Virus record (IMG/VR): IMGVR_UViG_3300029319_000017
Location: 1-64,000 of that record
Strand: one strand, 5' to 3'
Source of the DNA: a virus
Length of the DNA stretch: 64,000 bases
The translations under genes and the position numbers were made by a program. The notes beneath the pieces were generated by a model. The model saw only the letters and a list, made by a program, of their open reading frames with translations, ran no database searches and was not told the origin of the DNA. Every line of letters starts with the position of its first letter. The first letter of the stretch is position 1. Below, one piece after another: positions 15,806 through 25,600 of the stretch.

Positions 15806-16579
15806 ATGGAAGAACTAGATATACTGCAGCTACCAGACAATGGACCAGTTGCACTAATAGATGCAGACAGTTTATTATACTACGAAATGGGTAAGCCAAC
15901 ATTAGAAGAGGCTATCGAGGGTATAAATAATAGATTGTTTCATATGCTAGCAATGTGCGGTACAAGCAGATTTGCAGGTTTTCTAACTTTATCTAGATGT
16001 TTTAGGTATAAGGTTGCAGAAACTAAATCCTATAAACATAATAGAAAAGGCGGGTCTAAACCTCCTATATTCTATGCGCTACGTGAGTATGTGCAACAAG
16101 AATGGGGTTTTACTCATGTGCCTGGGTTAGAAGCAGATGATCTTGTAGCCGTGTATGCAAAGCCTAGTGGTACAGTCATATGCAGCCCTGATAAAGATGT
16201 GTTATATCAAGTCGCAGGTAAACATTTTAATTTTAGAACATCAGAATTTGTTAAAACATCTAAACTAGATGCTAATAGGTTTTTATGGAAGCAGACCTTA
16301 ATGGGTGATCCTACAGATGGAATAGGCGGGATACCAAAGGTTGGTCCTAAGACTGCAGACAAATTATTAAACAAAATTAAAGTTGGATTTGAGAAAGTTG
16401 TTCTAGAAAAATATGTAGAAAAGTTTGGATATTACGAAGGAGTTTGTAAATTTACAGAAACATTCAAACTTGTACATATTCTGAAAACAATTGACCAGGT
16501 CAAGGATGCAACAGGCATTGATTTGGAACCACTGGCTATAACTGATGTTAAACACTTAAATATTACTTATGCCAGTTAA
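15806..16579 (+). CDS. 5'-3' exonuclease / flap endonuclease (FEN, T4 RNase H class)
   Basis: The 257-residue protein has the FEN active-site acids: D19-A-D21 in ALIDADSLLY, E109-A-D111-D112, SPDKD (127-131) and GDPTDGIGG (167-175). IPKVGPKTA (176-184) is the H3TH DNA-binding motif. It should remove RNA primers and flaps during replication, and it may degrade host DNA. It comes after a strong hairpin and ends with an 11-base overlap with the next gene. Confidence 0.9.
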   Translation: MEELDILQLPDNGPVALIDADSLLYYEMGKPTLEEAIEGINNRLFHMLAMCGTSRFAGFLTLSRCFRYKVAETKSYKHNRKGGSKPPIFYALREYVQQEWGFTHVPGLEADDLVAVYAKPSGTVICSPDKDVLYQVAGKHFNFRTSEFVKTSKLDANRFLWKQTLMGDPTDGIGGIPKVGPKTADKLLNKIKVGFEKVVLEKYVEKFGYYEGVCKFTETFKLVHILKTIDQVKDATGIDLEPLAITDVKHLNITYAS

Positions 16580-17309
16580 ATGTAAGACAGTCTTATTTAA
16601 TATCTTGAATGCAAGAACAGTAAGACTAACAGGTGGTACGAAAGCTATAAATCCCCACTCTTTTGATGATGAGATAGTTTCTCTTGAAATGCCTAAAGGT
16701 AAAATTATTTCTTTAGGAGAAACTGTCTCTGTCAAAAGTAAAAAGTATAAGGTTAATTATATTGATAAATCTTATAAAGGGAACGTTTTAGTGTATGATT
16801 TACACATAGCTAAACCCAACAAATCAAACATATTTATATTACCAATGTTAAGTGGAGAAAGGAATTTGTATTTTTATAATACACACCTTGTCAATGTCTT
16901 TGTAGGGACAATAGAAAATGAAGGCTGTATTGCTTTACTATATAGATGGAGTAAAGATCCCTTATTTCTAAAATTCGAGGCTGCTATAAAACAGTTTAGA
17001 AGCTACATAGACATGGAAGACCACGATCAATTTGTATTATATTTGTTTGACGTACCTATGGGACAAACACAGAACTATAAAAGATTTTTAAACGGAAAAT
17101 ACTCAGAGTTAAGCACAAAATATAAGACACAATTACTTAAATTTCACGGAATGGATATAGATAGCCAAATAGGACAAATATTATTTAAAAGTGAAAAACG
17201 AAAACACAGACTAGAAACTATGTTAGGATGTATGCTAGATGACGATGCAGAGTTGTACAGCATTATAGATCCAAAAACAGAATTGTTTAATCCTAAAATT
17301 TATATATAA
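16569..17309 (+). CDS. Hypothetical protein, 246 aa
   Basis: The 246-residue protein has an N-terminal beta-rich half (KGKIISLGETVSVKSKKYKV, NVLVYDLHIAKP) and a helical C-terminal half (RWSKDPLFLKFEAAIKQF, TMLGCMLDDDAELY). It has no membrane segment or catalytic motif that I recognise. It shares its stop with the next start (TAATG at 17309). Its place between exonuclease and MazG-like genes suggests a nucleic-acid or nucleotide-related role, but the family is unknown. Confidence 0.6.
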   Translation: MPVKCKTVLFNILNARTVRLTGGTKAINPHSFDDEIVSLEMPKGKIISLGETVSVKSKKYKVNYIDKSYKGNVLVYDLHIAKPNKSNIFILPMLSGERNLYFYNTHLVNVFVGTIENEGCIALLYRWSKDPLFLKFEAAIKQFRSYIDMEDHDQFVLYLFDVPMGQTQNYKRFLNGKYSELSTKYKTQLLKFHGMDIDSQIGQILFKSEKRKHRLETMLGCMLDDDAELYSIIDPKTELFNPKIYI

Positions 17310-17626
17310 TGAACTTCGATGATAACTTAGACAAACAAGTAAAAGAAATTACTGATTTACTAAAATTTAAAAACCAGTCATATGGTAACAGCGCATTAGA
17401 ACCTGCTAATATCTTTAGCCAAGCTAATGCCATTGACTCGTTGTCTGCTAGAATAGATGACAAGTTAATGCGTATTAAAAACAAAGGAATTTACGATGCA
17501 ACTGAAGATACCCTTAAGGACCTAGTAGGTTATTTGCTGCTGTTACTTATGGCTATTGAAGATAGAGACAAAAAAGAAAAGGTAGAATCTAAAACTTCGT
17601 TTTCTAACTCTACCCTTCAAATTTAA
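17309..17626 (+). CDS. MazG-like / DUF1599-type nucleotide pyrophosphohydrolase candidate
   Basis: The 105-residue helical protein contains KNQSYGNSALEP, then RIDDKLMRIKNKG and EDTLKDLVGYLLLLLMAIE. This spacing is that of DUF1599/all-alpha NTP pyrophosphatases related to MazG, where the acidic helices bind metal and nucleotide. A role in cleaning or altering the nucleotide pool during phage replication fits. It is the last gene of the + strand module and starts within the TAATG of its neighbour. Confidence 0.7.
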   Translation: MNFDDNLDKQVKEITDLLKFKNQSYGNSALEPANIFSQANAIDSLSARIDDKLMRIKNKGIYDATEDTLKDLVGYLLLLLMAIEDRDKKEKVESKTSFSNSTLQI

Positions 17627-17632
17627 TATAGG

Positions 17633-17664
17633 AGGGCCTTTCAATTTTATGGGAGGCCCTTTTA
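17633..17664 (+). terminator. Terminator between converging modules
   Basis: AGGGCCT (17633-17639) pairs with AGGCCCT (17654-17660) over 7 bp with a 14-base loop, followed by TTTTATT. It ends the rightward replication transcript and lies one base short of the stop of the leftward 1,666-aa gene. In the leftward direction no T run follows, so it is a good terminator only for the + strand. Confidence 0.7.
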
Positions 17665-20600
17665 TTATCTTGTTACGTATGGATTTATTTTATCTTGATC
17701 GTAAATCTCAAATACTCTTCTTAATTGTGACCATCCTGGTACAAACTTAAGTGTATGATAGAATAAAGGAGTCTTGTCTCTTGGATTTTCTGCTATTACA
17801 CCTAACATTTCTAATGACTCTGTCCACCCGTTAGTTACAACTTTATAAGAATCTGTTAACAGTCCTGTTAATGGTACAAGACCTCTTGTAAATGCTGCAA
17901 ACTCCATAGGATTTAATGTAAACCCTAATTCCATCCTTGTTCTTGCTAACAGCATGTACGTTTTTCTATTTAGATAGGTTTTATTTTTCCATTTCTCATC
18001 GTCTGGACCAACTCCCATTCCCATAGCCATTGCTGCTAAATACATTCCAATTAATGCTCTAACTTCTGCTAGTGTTCTAGTAACAGATCTTTCTCTCATT
18101 CTTAAGAATTCTTTTAAAGGAATATTTTTTATTCTTGGATCTGTACTATTTCTTTTAAATCTTTCAAATTCAGCCTCTAATCTTTTTACTCTGCTATCAT
18201 ATTTTCTTTGCATAGCATCTGTCCACTTTCCTTCTTTTTCTAACTTTGCTTTTTTTGCAGGATCTGTAATATACTTTCTTAAGAATGTAAGATATGTTAC
18301 ACCGTCTGCACCCCTTAATAATATGTTTTGTAACATTTTTACAAGGCCTGCTTCTTCTTTTAATAACATTTTTCCATGTGCTACAGAATCTGCACCAGTT
18401 GCAGTTTTAAAAAATCCTCTAAATCTACCTTCTTCTAATACTTTTAATACGTCATTATACTGCGTGCTACCAAATCTAGATTCAAGTAATCCAGGCATCC
18501 AGCTTTTAAACTGCATCATTACCTGTCCTGTTAAAGAGGTATTAAATGTATAAATATTCTCATCACTCATTTCCCCTTTTATTTTTCTAGCTACTGCTTT
18601 TACTCTTAACCTAAAATCATTATAAGATTGTTGAGTCATACCATTAATCATTAACGAACCTTCTTTATGGTTTTTTGTAAAACTGTCCCATAAAGATGGT
18701 GTTCCTTGTGGTAGATCTACAAGTCTTTGTAATACCCCTTCTTTATCAATACCATGGTTTTGTGCCATAGCTACTGTTATCATACCATCTATATTTTCAT
18801 CTGGACTTCTTAGTGGAAAATACCAATTATCAAGATCTAAAACTTTATTAGCAGCTTTCATAGATAAATCTTTAGCTTTTCTCCAAGTTAATCCTGCTTG
18901 AAACGGATCTACATAGTTTACAAATGCATGCCACTCTTTATTATTCATTGCATAGTTTTTTCTAGCTACATTTAAGTGTTTGTTAGTGTAATGCACTCCG
19001 TCTATACCATTTAAAAACATGTTTACACCTCCTGTTATTCTTGCTGCCATACCAGGCACAAATGCTAGTCCTAATACTTTCATAGAATATAGAGACTGTA
19101 ATGTTTTTATAGTTTTAATTTTACTTATTCCCCCTATAATAGTATCATCTCCTTGTATTCTTTGTCCATATAAATAAAATTTTATAAACCTATCATAGTT
19201 AGCAAGTAGTTCTGGAGACGCATTTTGTCTTCTAATTTCAGATCCTTGGTATTGTAATACACCATTTTTAGTTACAGCCTCTCCCTTTTCAATAATCATT
19301 TCTTTTAGTCCCATTATATAAGACTCGATTTCTCCCATGTGTTTATGGTTATATATACTAGTAGCTAATAAATATAATGATTTAGATAAATCTATAGATT
19401 TTAATCCTGCATCTACATCTCCTTTTGTATTTATAAGTTCATTTACATAAGGTAATGGTATTTTATCTATAAACCCATCATCAGTAAAAACACCCCCTTC
19501 TTCTTGCTCTGCTTTTAGCATAAAAGATCTAGATATAGAATCCATCATTTCTTCTAGTCCTTTAATACTCATTCCATTATTTAACAATGACTCCATTATG
19601 TCATCTTTTATATTTGCTATAAAGTTAGGAGACATTTTTATATTAGCTTTATCACCTAGTTCTGCATTAATTCTTCTATAAGTATTATAGTAGTCTAGTA
19701 CAGGTTTATTCTTTGCTATAGTTTTATATTTTTCAGAATAATGTTCTGCAGGATTTTTAGGTTCTAAGAACATGCTCCAGTATGGATTTAACCATGCTTT
19801 GTCATATAAAGGGTCAAACACATTAAACTTTTGATCCCAAGCTTTCATGTTTGCTTTTCTAATACCAATTTGATTATCTTCAGGAAATAAATAACTTTCT
19901 CTTTCTACTGCATTTTTTCTCATCAAATTAAACTTTTTTCTAGCTCCTTCTTTTATTTTAAAGTTTTGCTTCATCCATATAATATCATTCTTCTCTTGTT
20001 TAGATTTAATTGTGTCTCTAAACTCTTTAGAAAACATTGGTACAAGATTTCTATAAATAACTTTACCTTCTTTATCTTTAGTATCTTGTATAAGTATGTC
20101 TCTAAATGCTTCTTTTAGAGTCATGCCATTATCTTTTGCCCACTTGTTTAAACCTCCATCTCTTTTACCATTAATTTCTTTACCAAATGTAATATCTTGA
20201 ATCTCATCATTAAGTGCATCTGTAATAACTTTTGTTTTATTAAAAGAATCATTAATTTTTTTGTACGCAGCTCTAAATGCTGGATGCGGGTATACATCCA
20301 TAGTTGTAAAGTTTCTAGTTAAAAATCCTTGTGTTTTAGGAGTTTCTGATAGATCATGACCATCTCTATGTGCTACTTCTGTTACTCTTGATAACCATTC
20401 ATTTCTAACACGCTTTAAATTATTGTCTACAATAGTAGAAGCATCGTTAAAAGCATCTCTGTAAGCTCTTGCTTTTTCTTTGTCTTTTGATTTTTCAATC
20501 ATTTCATCTAAAAACTTTACAGTATTATCTGTAATATTTTGAAACATAGTAAAGTCTTCGTAAATAGCTCTTAAATCTTCGTCTGTTAAATAATCTGCAC

Positions 20601-22665
20601 TGTTTGTATCTTTTATTCCTATACCAGCAGTTACAGTACTAATTCTTTGTGCAACATTATCAATCAAACTTACCACATCTCCTTTCACCACTAACTCTTG
20701 CATAGCATCTTCTAAGACTTCTATCCTAGCTTGAATCTTTGCAAAGTCTCTTCTTTTTGTTCTTACGTTTCTTTGTTGTGTTTTAAGCCTTTTAATTTGA
20801 TTGTCTAATCTATTTACTAATTTATCTAATTCTTTGTGATCTGTTTTTTCTAATGCAACAGCTATAGATCTTAAGTACTCTTTATTTGTATGCGCCATTT
20901 CAAATTTAGTCAAAGTAGTCGTAAGTTCTCCTTTTACATTTTTAGCATACTCTACATGTATTGGTACGATTCTTGTTCTATTAAACTTTTCAACTCCATG
21001 TACTTCTTTTAACATATTTATGTAAGTACCTATTTGTGTGTTGTAACTATCCATTTTAGATCTAAATGGGTTTCTAACAATTTTACCTTTTCTATCTTTA
21101 AAATAAAACCCAGGTGATAGAGTTTTCCAATCAAGTAGGTCCATACTGCCGTCTGAATATACAACAGCTACGTCCATAGTTCCAGCTACGCCTTCTAATC
21201 CCGCTAATATTTTATGTGGATTTACAATTTTTAATTCTGTAATTAAATTAGCTTTTCCTTTTCCTATTTTTTCTTGTTGTATTTCTATCTGTTTAATGTG
21301 GTTTCTTACACCTTTTTTAAATATTTCAAAATGCACTTTGTTTAGTCCTGCATCTTTTCTAATTTGTTCTAACGTTTTTTTACCTCTTCCATCAGGATCT
21401 ACTACATTAATCATATTACTTTTACTTCCATAAAAATCCATTAACTCTTGTGCAGCATTGTGTATTCTAACACCATTTTCTCTTAAATGTTTACTTTTTG
21501 CAGATTTAGTAATTTCTAAAGCTTTTTCTTTACCTTTAGTTCTAATAAAATCTCTAGTACTTTGATCTGTAACACGATTACTAATTATATACTCTTTACC
21601 ATCTTTTGTAAACTTATATCTTTTTAGCTTTTTACCATCGCTAAACTCTTCTATAACTTCTAGACTTTTAGGCAGTTTTCCATCATCTTCTTGTATCCAC
21701 TCTTTCATAACTAAAGCTTCATGGTCATCTAATAAACTTTGTGTTAGTTTTTCTTGTGGATCTTCTGTTTGCTCAGGCTCTGCTTGTAGCATTTCTGCAT
21801 CTGTAATATTATCTACAGCATCCAGATATGCATTTTTACTTTCAGACAGCATGTTTTCTGCAGCTGCTAAAAAGGGACTGTTTTCTCCTCCAAAAAATCT
21901 TTTAATTGCATTTAATACTTTTTGAAACCATCTACCAAATCTAGATACATTTTGTTTAGTTTCTGCAGGTGAGTATACATTTATAACTTCAGCAGCTATT
22001 AGTTTTCCTATTGCTTCATCACGTATTTTATCTTCATTTACAGTACCATCTTCGTTTTGATATAATGGGTTAGAAGAATACTCTTCAGAAACTGTGTTGT
22101 ACATGTCGTATTTATCTACGCTGTTGTACATAGATCTATACAAAGGACTATCTTTTGCTTTTAATAGCTCAACAAATAAATGTGATGCTTCTTCGGGTAA
22201 AGTCATTTTATCTGCTTTACCTCTAACAACTTGTACAGTTTTTAATAAGGTGTCTATTTTAGCTCTACCAGTTATAGGATTGCCAGCACGGTCTGTAAGA
22301 TTATTAACAACATCTATACTAAAACCATAGTTATTTAAAAAGTCAGCCATTCTACTATCTAACTCTTTATTTGCTTCTACAAAGGTAGGATCCTCTAATG
22401 CAGCTTTATATATGTCGATAGCAGGCTTAGGAACACTCTCTATTAAATCTTCTACACTTTCTATGTAGGGTTCCCCGTTGTTATCTAAAACGTCCTTAAA
22501 ATCTTCTTTAAATGATTTTGTTTGTGTTTTTAACCAAATCTTGTGTGCATCTTCTTTACTACCTATTTTATCTACTAAGTCATTAAATAAGTTAGAAGGG
22601 TTTCCATTATCTGCAAACACCTGTGATACAGTACCGTCTATATTTTTTATTACATTACAAGCCAT
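17665..22665 (-). CDS. 1,666-aa crAss-like giant protein with PD-(D/E)XK nuclease motif
   Basis: This very large protein is the last late gene and is coupled to the RNA polymerase gene by a TAATG junction. Residues 498-514 (GTMDVAVV with D498, then LLDWKT with D512, K514) match the catalytic core of RecB/Cas4-type PD-(D/E)XK nucleases. Residues 156-162 read LPEEASH, resembling a degenerate zincin (E-E-x-x-H). Long charged coiled-coil stretches follow, and the C-terminal third has hydrophobic, glycine-rich segments (GMYLAAMAMGMGVG). It is probably packaged with or processed from the virion cargo; the nuclease may act on host DNA or during entry. Confidence 0.65.
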   Translation of the reverse strand: MACNVIKNIDGTVSQVFADNGNPSNLFNDLVDKIGSKEDAHKIWLKTQTKSFKEDFKDVLDNNGEPYIESVEDLIESVPKPAIDIYKAALEDPTFVEANKELDSRMADFLNNYGFSIDVVNNLTDRAGNPITGRAKIDTLLKTVQVVRGKADKMTLPEEASHLFVELLKAKDSPLYRSMYNSVDKYDMYNTVSEEYSSNPLYQNEDGTVNEDKIRDEAIGKLIAAEVINVYSPAETKQNVSRFGRWFQKVLNAIKRFFGGENSPFLAAAENMLSESKNAYLDAVDNITDAEMLQAEPEQTEDPQEKLTQSLLDDHEALVMKEWIQEDDGKLPKSLEVIEEFSDGKKLKRYKFTKDGKEYIISNRVTDQSTRDFIRTKGKEKALEITKSAKSKHLRENGVRIHNAAQELMDFYGSKSNMINVVDPDGRGKKTLEQIRKDAGLNKVHFEIFKKGVRNHIKQIEIQQEKIGKGKANLITELKIVNPHKILAGLEGVAGTMDVAVVYSDGSMDLLDWKTLSPGFYFKDRKGKIVRNPFRSKMDSYNTQIGTYINMLKEVHGVEKFNRTRIVPIHVEYAKNVKGELTTTLTKFEMAHTNKEYLRSIAVALEKTDHKELDKLVNRLDNQIKRLKTQQRNVRTKRRDFAKIQARIEVLEDAMQELVVKGDVVSLIDNVAQRISTVTAGIGIKDTNSADYLTDEDLRAIYEDFTMFQNITDNTVKFLDEMIEKSKDKEKARAYRDAFNDASTIVDNNLKRVRNEWLSRVTEVAHRDGHDLSETPKTQGFLTRNFTTMDVYPHPAFRAAYKKINDSFNKTKVITDALNDEIQDITFGKEINGKRDGGLNKWAKDNGMTLKEAFRDILIQDTKDKEGKVIYRNLVPMFSKEFRDTIKSKQEKNDIIWMKQNFKIKEGARKKFNLMRKNAVERESYLFPEDNQIGIRKANMKAWDQKFNVFDPLYDKAWLNPYWSMFLEPKNPAEHYSEKYKTIAKNKPVLDYYNTYRRINAELGDKANIKMSPNFIANIKDDIMESLLNNGMSIKGLEEMMDSISRSFMLKAEQEEGGVFTDDGFIDKIPLPYVNELINTKGDVDAGLKSIDLSKSLYLLATSIYNHKHMGEIESYIMGLKEMIIEKGEAVTKNGVLQYQGSEIRRQNASPELLANYDRFIKFYLYGQRIQGDDTIIGGISKIKTIKTLQSLYSMKVLGLAFVPGMAARITGGVNMFLNGIDGVHYTNKHLNVARKNYAMNNKEWHAFVNYVDPFQAGLTWRKAKDLSMKAANKVLDLDNWYFPLRSPDENIDGMITVAMAQNHGIDKEGVLQRLVDLPQGTPSLWDSFTKNHKEGSLMINGMTQQSYNDFRLRVKAVARKIKGEMSDENIYTFNTSLTGQVMMQFKSWMPGLLESRFGSTQYNDVLKVLEEGRFRGFFKTATGADSVAHGKMLLKEEAGLVKMLQNILLRGADGVTYLTFLRKYITDPAKKAKLEKEGKWTDAMQRKYDSRVKRLEAEFERFKRNSTDPRIKNIPLKEFLRMRERSVTRTLAEVRALIGMYLAAMAMGMGVGPDDEKWKNKTYLNRKTYMLLARTRMELGFTLNPMEFAAFTRGLVPLTGLLTDSYKVVTNGWTESLEMLGVIAENPRDKTPLFYHTLKFVPGWSQLRRVFEIYDQDKINPYVTR

Positions 22666-25600
22666 TATTTACATGTTGTTTTTTTATCTATTTCTATCTG
22701 CTCAGAAATTTCTTTTGCATTTAGTCTAATATTTGTTTTTGTATCAGCTATTGCTTTAGTTCCTTTTATAGTTACATTTCTTCTTTTTCTTAACTGTCGT
22801 AAGATTATACCGTGTCTCATTCTATCTTCAGGATTCATGTCATTTACAAAGTTTTTGCCTGGCACGCCTATCTCTAAAGACAGATCTTGATTTATTTTGT
22901 CAAGCCTAACTTGCTCTTGCATTAATATTTCTGTAGCTATCCTTCCCGATCCTGGTAAAAGTTTTGTTTTAAATTTTCTTACACCATTCTCAATTTGATT
23001 TTTAATATCTCTTCTTAACTGCTCTTCTACAATTAACTCTCCTTCTTTATCCATATAATACTCTGGGTTCTGTGCTTCTATTGTTACAGCTTTATTGTAA
23101 TCATTTTCAAGCGTGCTGTCATTGCTTTTATCTACACCAACAATTTCATACACACTCATTTTTTGATTTTTGCTTGTATCTAACCAAGAAGATGGTATTT
23201 TGTTTTTACCTGATTTAATTTTAGGTAGCATTTTGTCCCAACTAGTATAGCCTTCATTTCTTGCAAAGTTATCTAATTCTTCTGCAGTATCCAAACCTTT
23301 ATACATTATTTCATCTACTAGCTTTACGTATACTTTTATATTACCAGGCAGTGTGTATATCTTACCGCTTTTTAATTTACCTGTAGGTACAGTCAATGTT
23401 TTTGCATTACCTTTTTTAATTTGCATTTCTTCAAATTTATTAAGAGTTATATCCAAAGGTGTTATTATTTGTTTGCTGAATACATCTTTTGCTTGATCGT
23501 ATTTTAAATTGTTTTTATCCAGTATAGATTTTTGATTAGGATCTGTAGGATACTCTTTTAAATTTAATCCGTTACCTAATCTATCAACAGGTTCGTATTG
23601 AGTATATGCACTTTCTACACTTTGACTTAGAGATTTTTTAAATAATAATAATGTTTTAGGAACAGGCAGCCCTTTCTTTTTTAGTTCGTCTGCTTCTTTA
23701 CTTTCTACAGCATCCATAGATATACCTACGTAAGGAAACTTACTTGTAGGATCTGAGTTTTTAATACTAGGATATACTGCGTTATCTTTAATTTTATATT
23801 TGCTTCTAGGTAATCTTGGTACAATTTTAGAATTATGCCAATTGTTTCTAAAGAAATTATCAAAAAAGTTTACAACATCTGTATTACTAGGATCTAATTT
23901 AGATACGATTCTAACAGCTCTTTCTGTAAACTTCTCTGTAGGTAATATGTGTAAGTAACTCATGTTGTTTAAAGACATACCCGATTGTAGTATTGCATGG
24001 TCTATTAACATGTTTTGATCAGTTTCTGGTAACTCTAAGAATGCGTCTCTTAAACTATTAGCTTCATAGTTATTAAGAATTCTAGAGTATAGTTTTATAT
24101 TGTCTGTTCCTCTTAGTGGTCCTGTACGTACTTTTTCTACAGATGGTAACAACGACTGTAAGAAAGGATTATTAGGATATAATTTTTGTAGTTCTGTTAC
24201 TCTTTTTGCTGCTGATCTTTCTCCTAAGAATAATTGTTCTGCTTTGTTACCCAGTTTTACACCATCAAAATTTTCTGCTAGCAATGCTGCAACTATCAGT
24301 TCATTTTCTGCTTCATTTAGTACAGTCAATCTAGCAGCTTCGCTTAGAGGTAATCTAGGATCGGAAAATATATCAAAGATTGCATCTAATTGTCCTACAG
24401 CTCTTGGTCCCGCACGCTCTGTTAAGAACATACTATTAAATTGTTTAGATGCTGCTTCGTGTGTAAGATAGAATTCATTTAAATGTGTACGTTGTATTAG
24501 GTTATCTATATTTCCAAATACATTTCTATGTTTTATGTCATCAAATTTATTTAGTAGAAGTTTTGCATGATTTCTACTTTTTGGTATTGCTGTATCAAAA
24601 GATGTTGCTAGTGTTAATCCTGTTAGCTCTCCACCTACTGCATCATACAATACAAAATCTTCTAATACTTGTAGCTGATCTTCTCCTAACCCTTGTTCTA
24701 TTATTTCTGTTCTAGTTTTAGTAGACATTTCTTTTAAATTTTCAGCACTAAATAACTTAGGTGTTCTTCTTGATCCTTTTTTAGTAGGGGCATAATATCC
24801 TAATACAGCGTTAAATATTGTAGCTTTAGATTGTGGATTATTTTTAACCATGTTTATCTTACTACTGTTTGCATTTAAACGACTAATGTATTCTTTTATA
24901 ATAGGCTGGTTAATAAAAAAGACTGCCTCTCTAACAGGAACGCCTGATCTTAATAAGAACATTAATGCATTCCCAACTTCAGGAACAAGGTTTAAGTCAG
25001 CTACAATAGGGTCCTCTGATGCATCTGCAAAAACATTTAAAAGTTCAGATGCAATTTCAGTTATTCTGTGCTCTCCTTTTATATCATATATTCTGTCTAA
25101 TCTTATTGCACTTCCTGTTAACCCACTAAAACCTTCTATGTTTATTCCTATATTAGAAAATTCTTTTACACCTTCAATTGTAACGTTTGGTCTTAGGTAT
25201 AGCCCTGCTTGCTGCGATTTTACTATGTGTGTTGCATTTGTAGCTGCTATACCTAAACCATTTTTTCCTGATTGGAAATCTTTTGTGATATTAAAAATAT
25301 GTGGATAAGAGATTAGTTCTGCATCGCTAACCTGTCTTTCTGCTATTCCTAGTTCAGATCTTATATCTAGTATAACTCTTGTACCAATAGGATTAAGTAA
25401 TTGTGTATAAGATCTAGGAGTAGATAATATTTTTGTTTTTAAATCTATCATCCTGTTTTGCACTGCACCCATATGGTTTAGTTCTACAGGATTTTTACCT
25501 TTGTTTTCTATAAAGAATTCATCTAAAGAAGGTATTTTATTTGCTTTCTTTTCTAATTTTTTAAATTCTGCTACAACATCTTCTACACGATCTGCACGAT

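Noticed and set aside
24100-25308. Rightward frames of 76-152 codons inside the giant polymerase gene (for example 24100-24471 and 24850-25308)
   Set aside because: They lie wholly antisense to a long coding frame with strong protein motifs, show Ser/Leu/Phe-rich shadow composition and have no start context or gap of their own.
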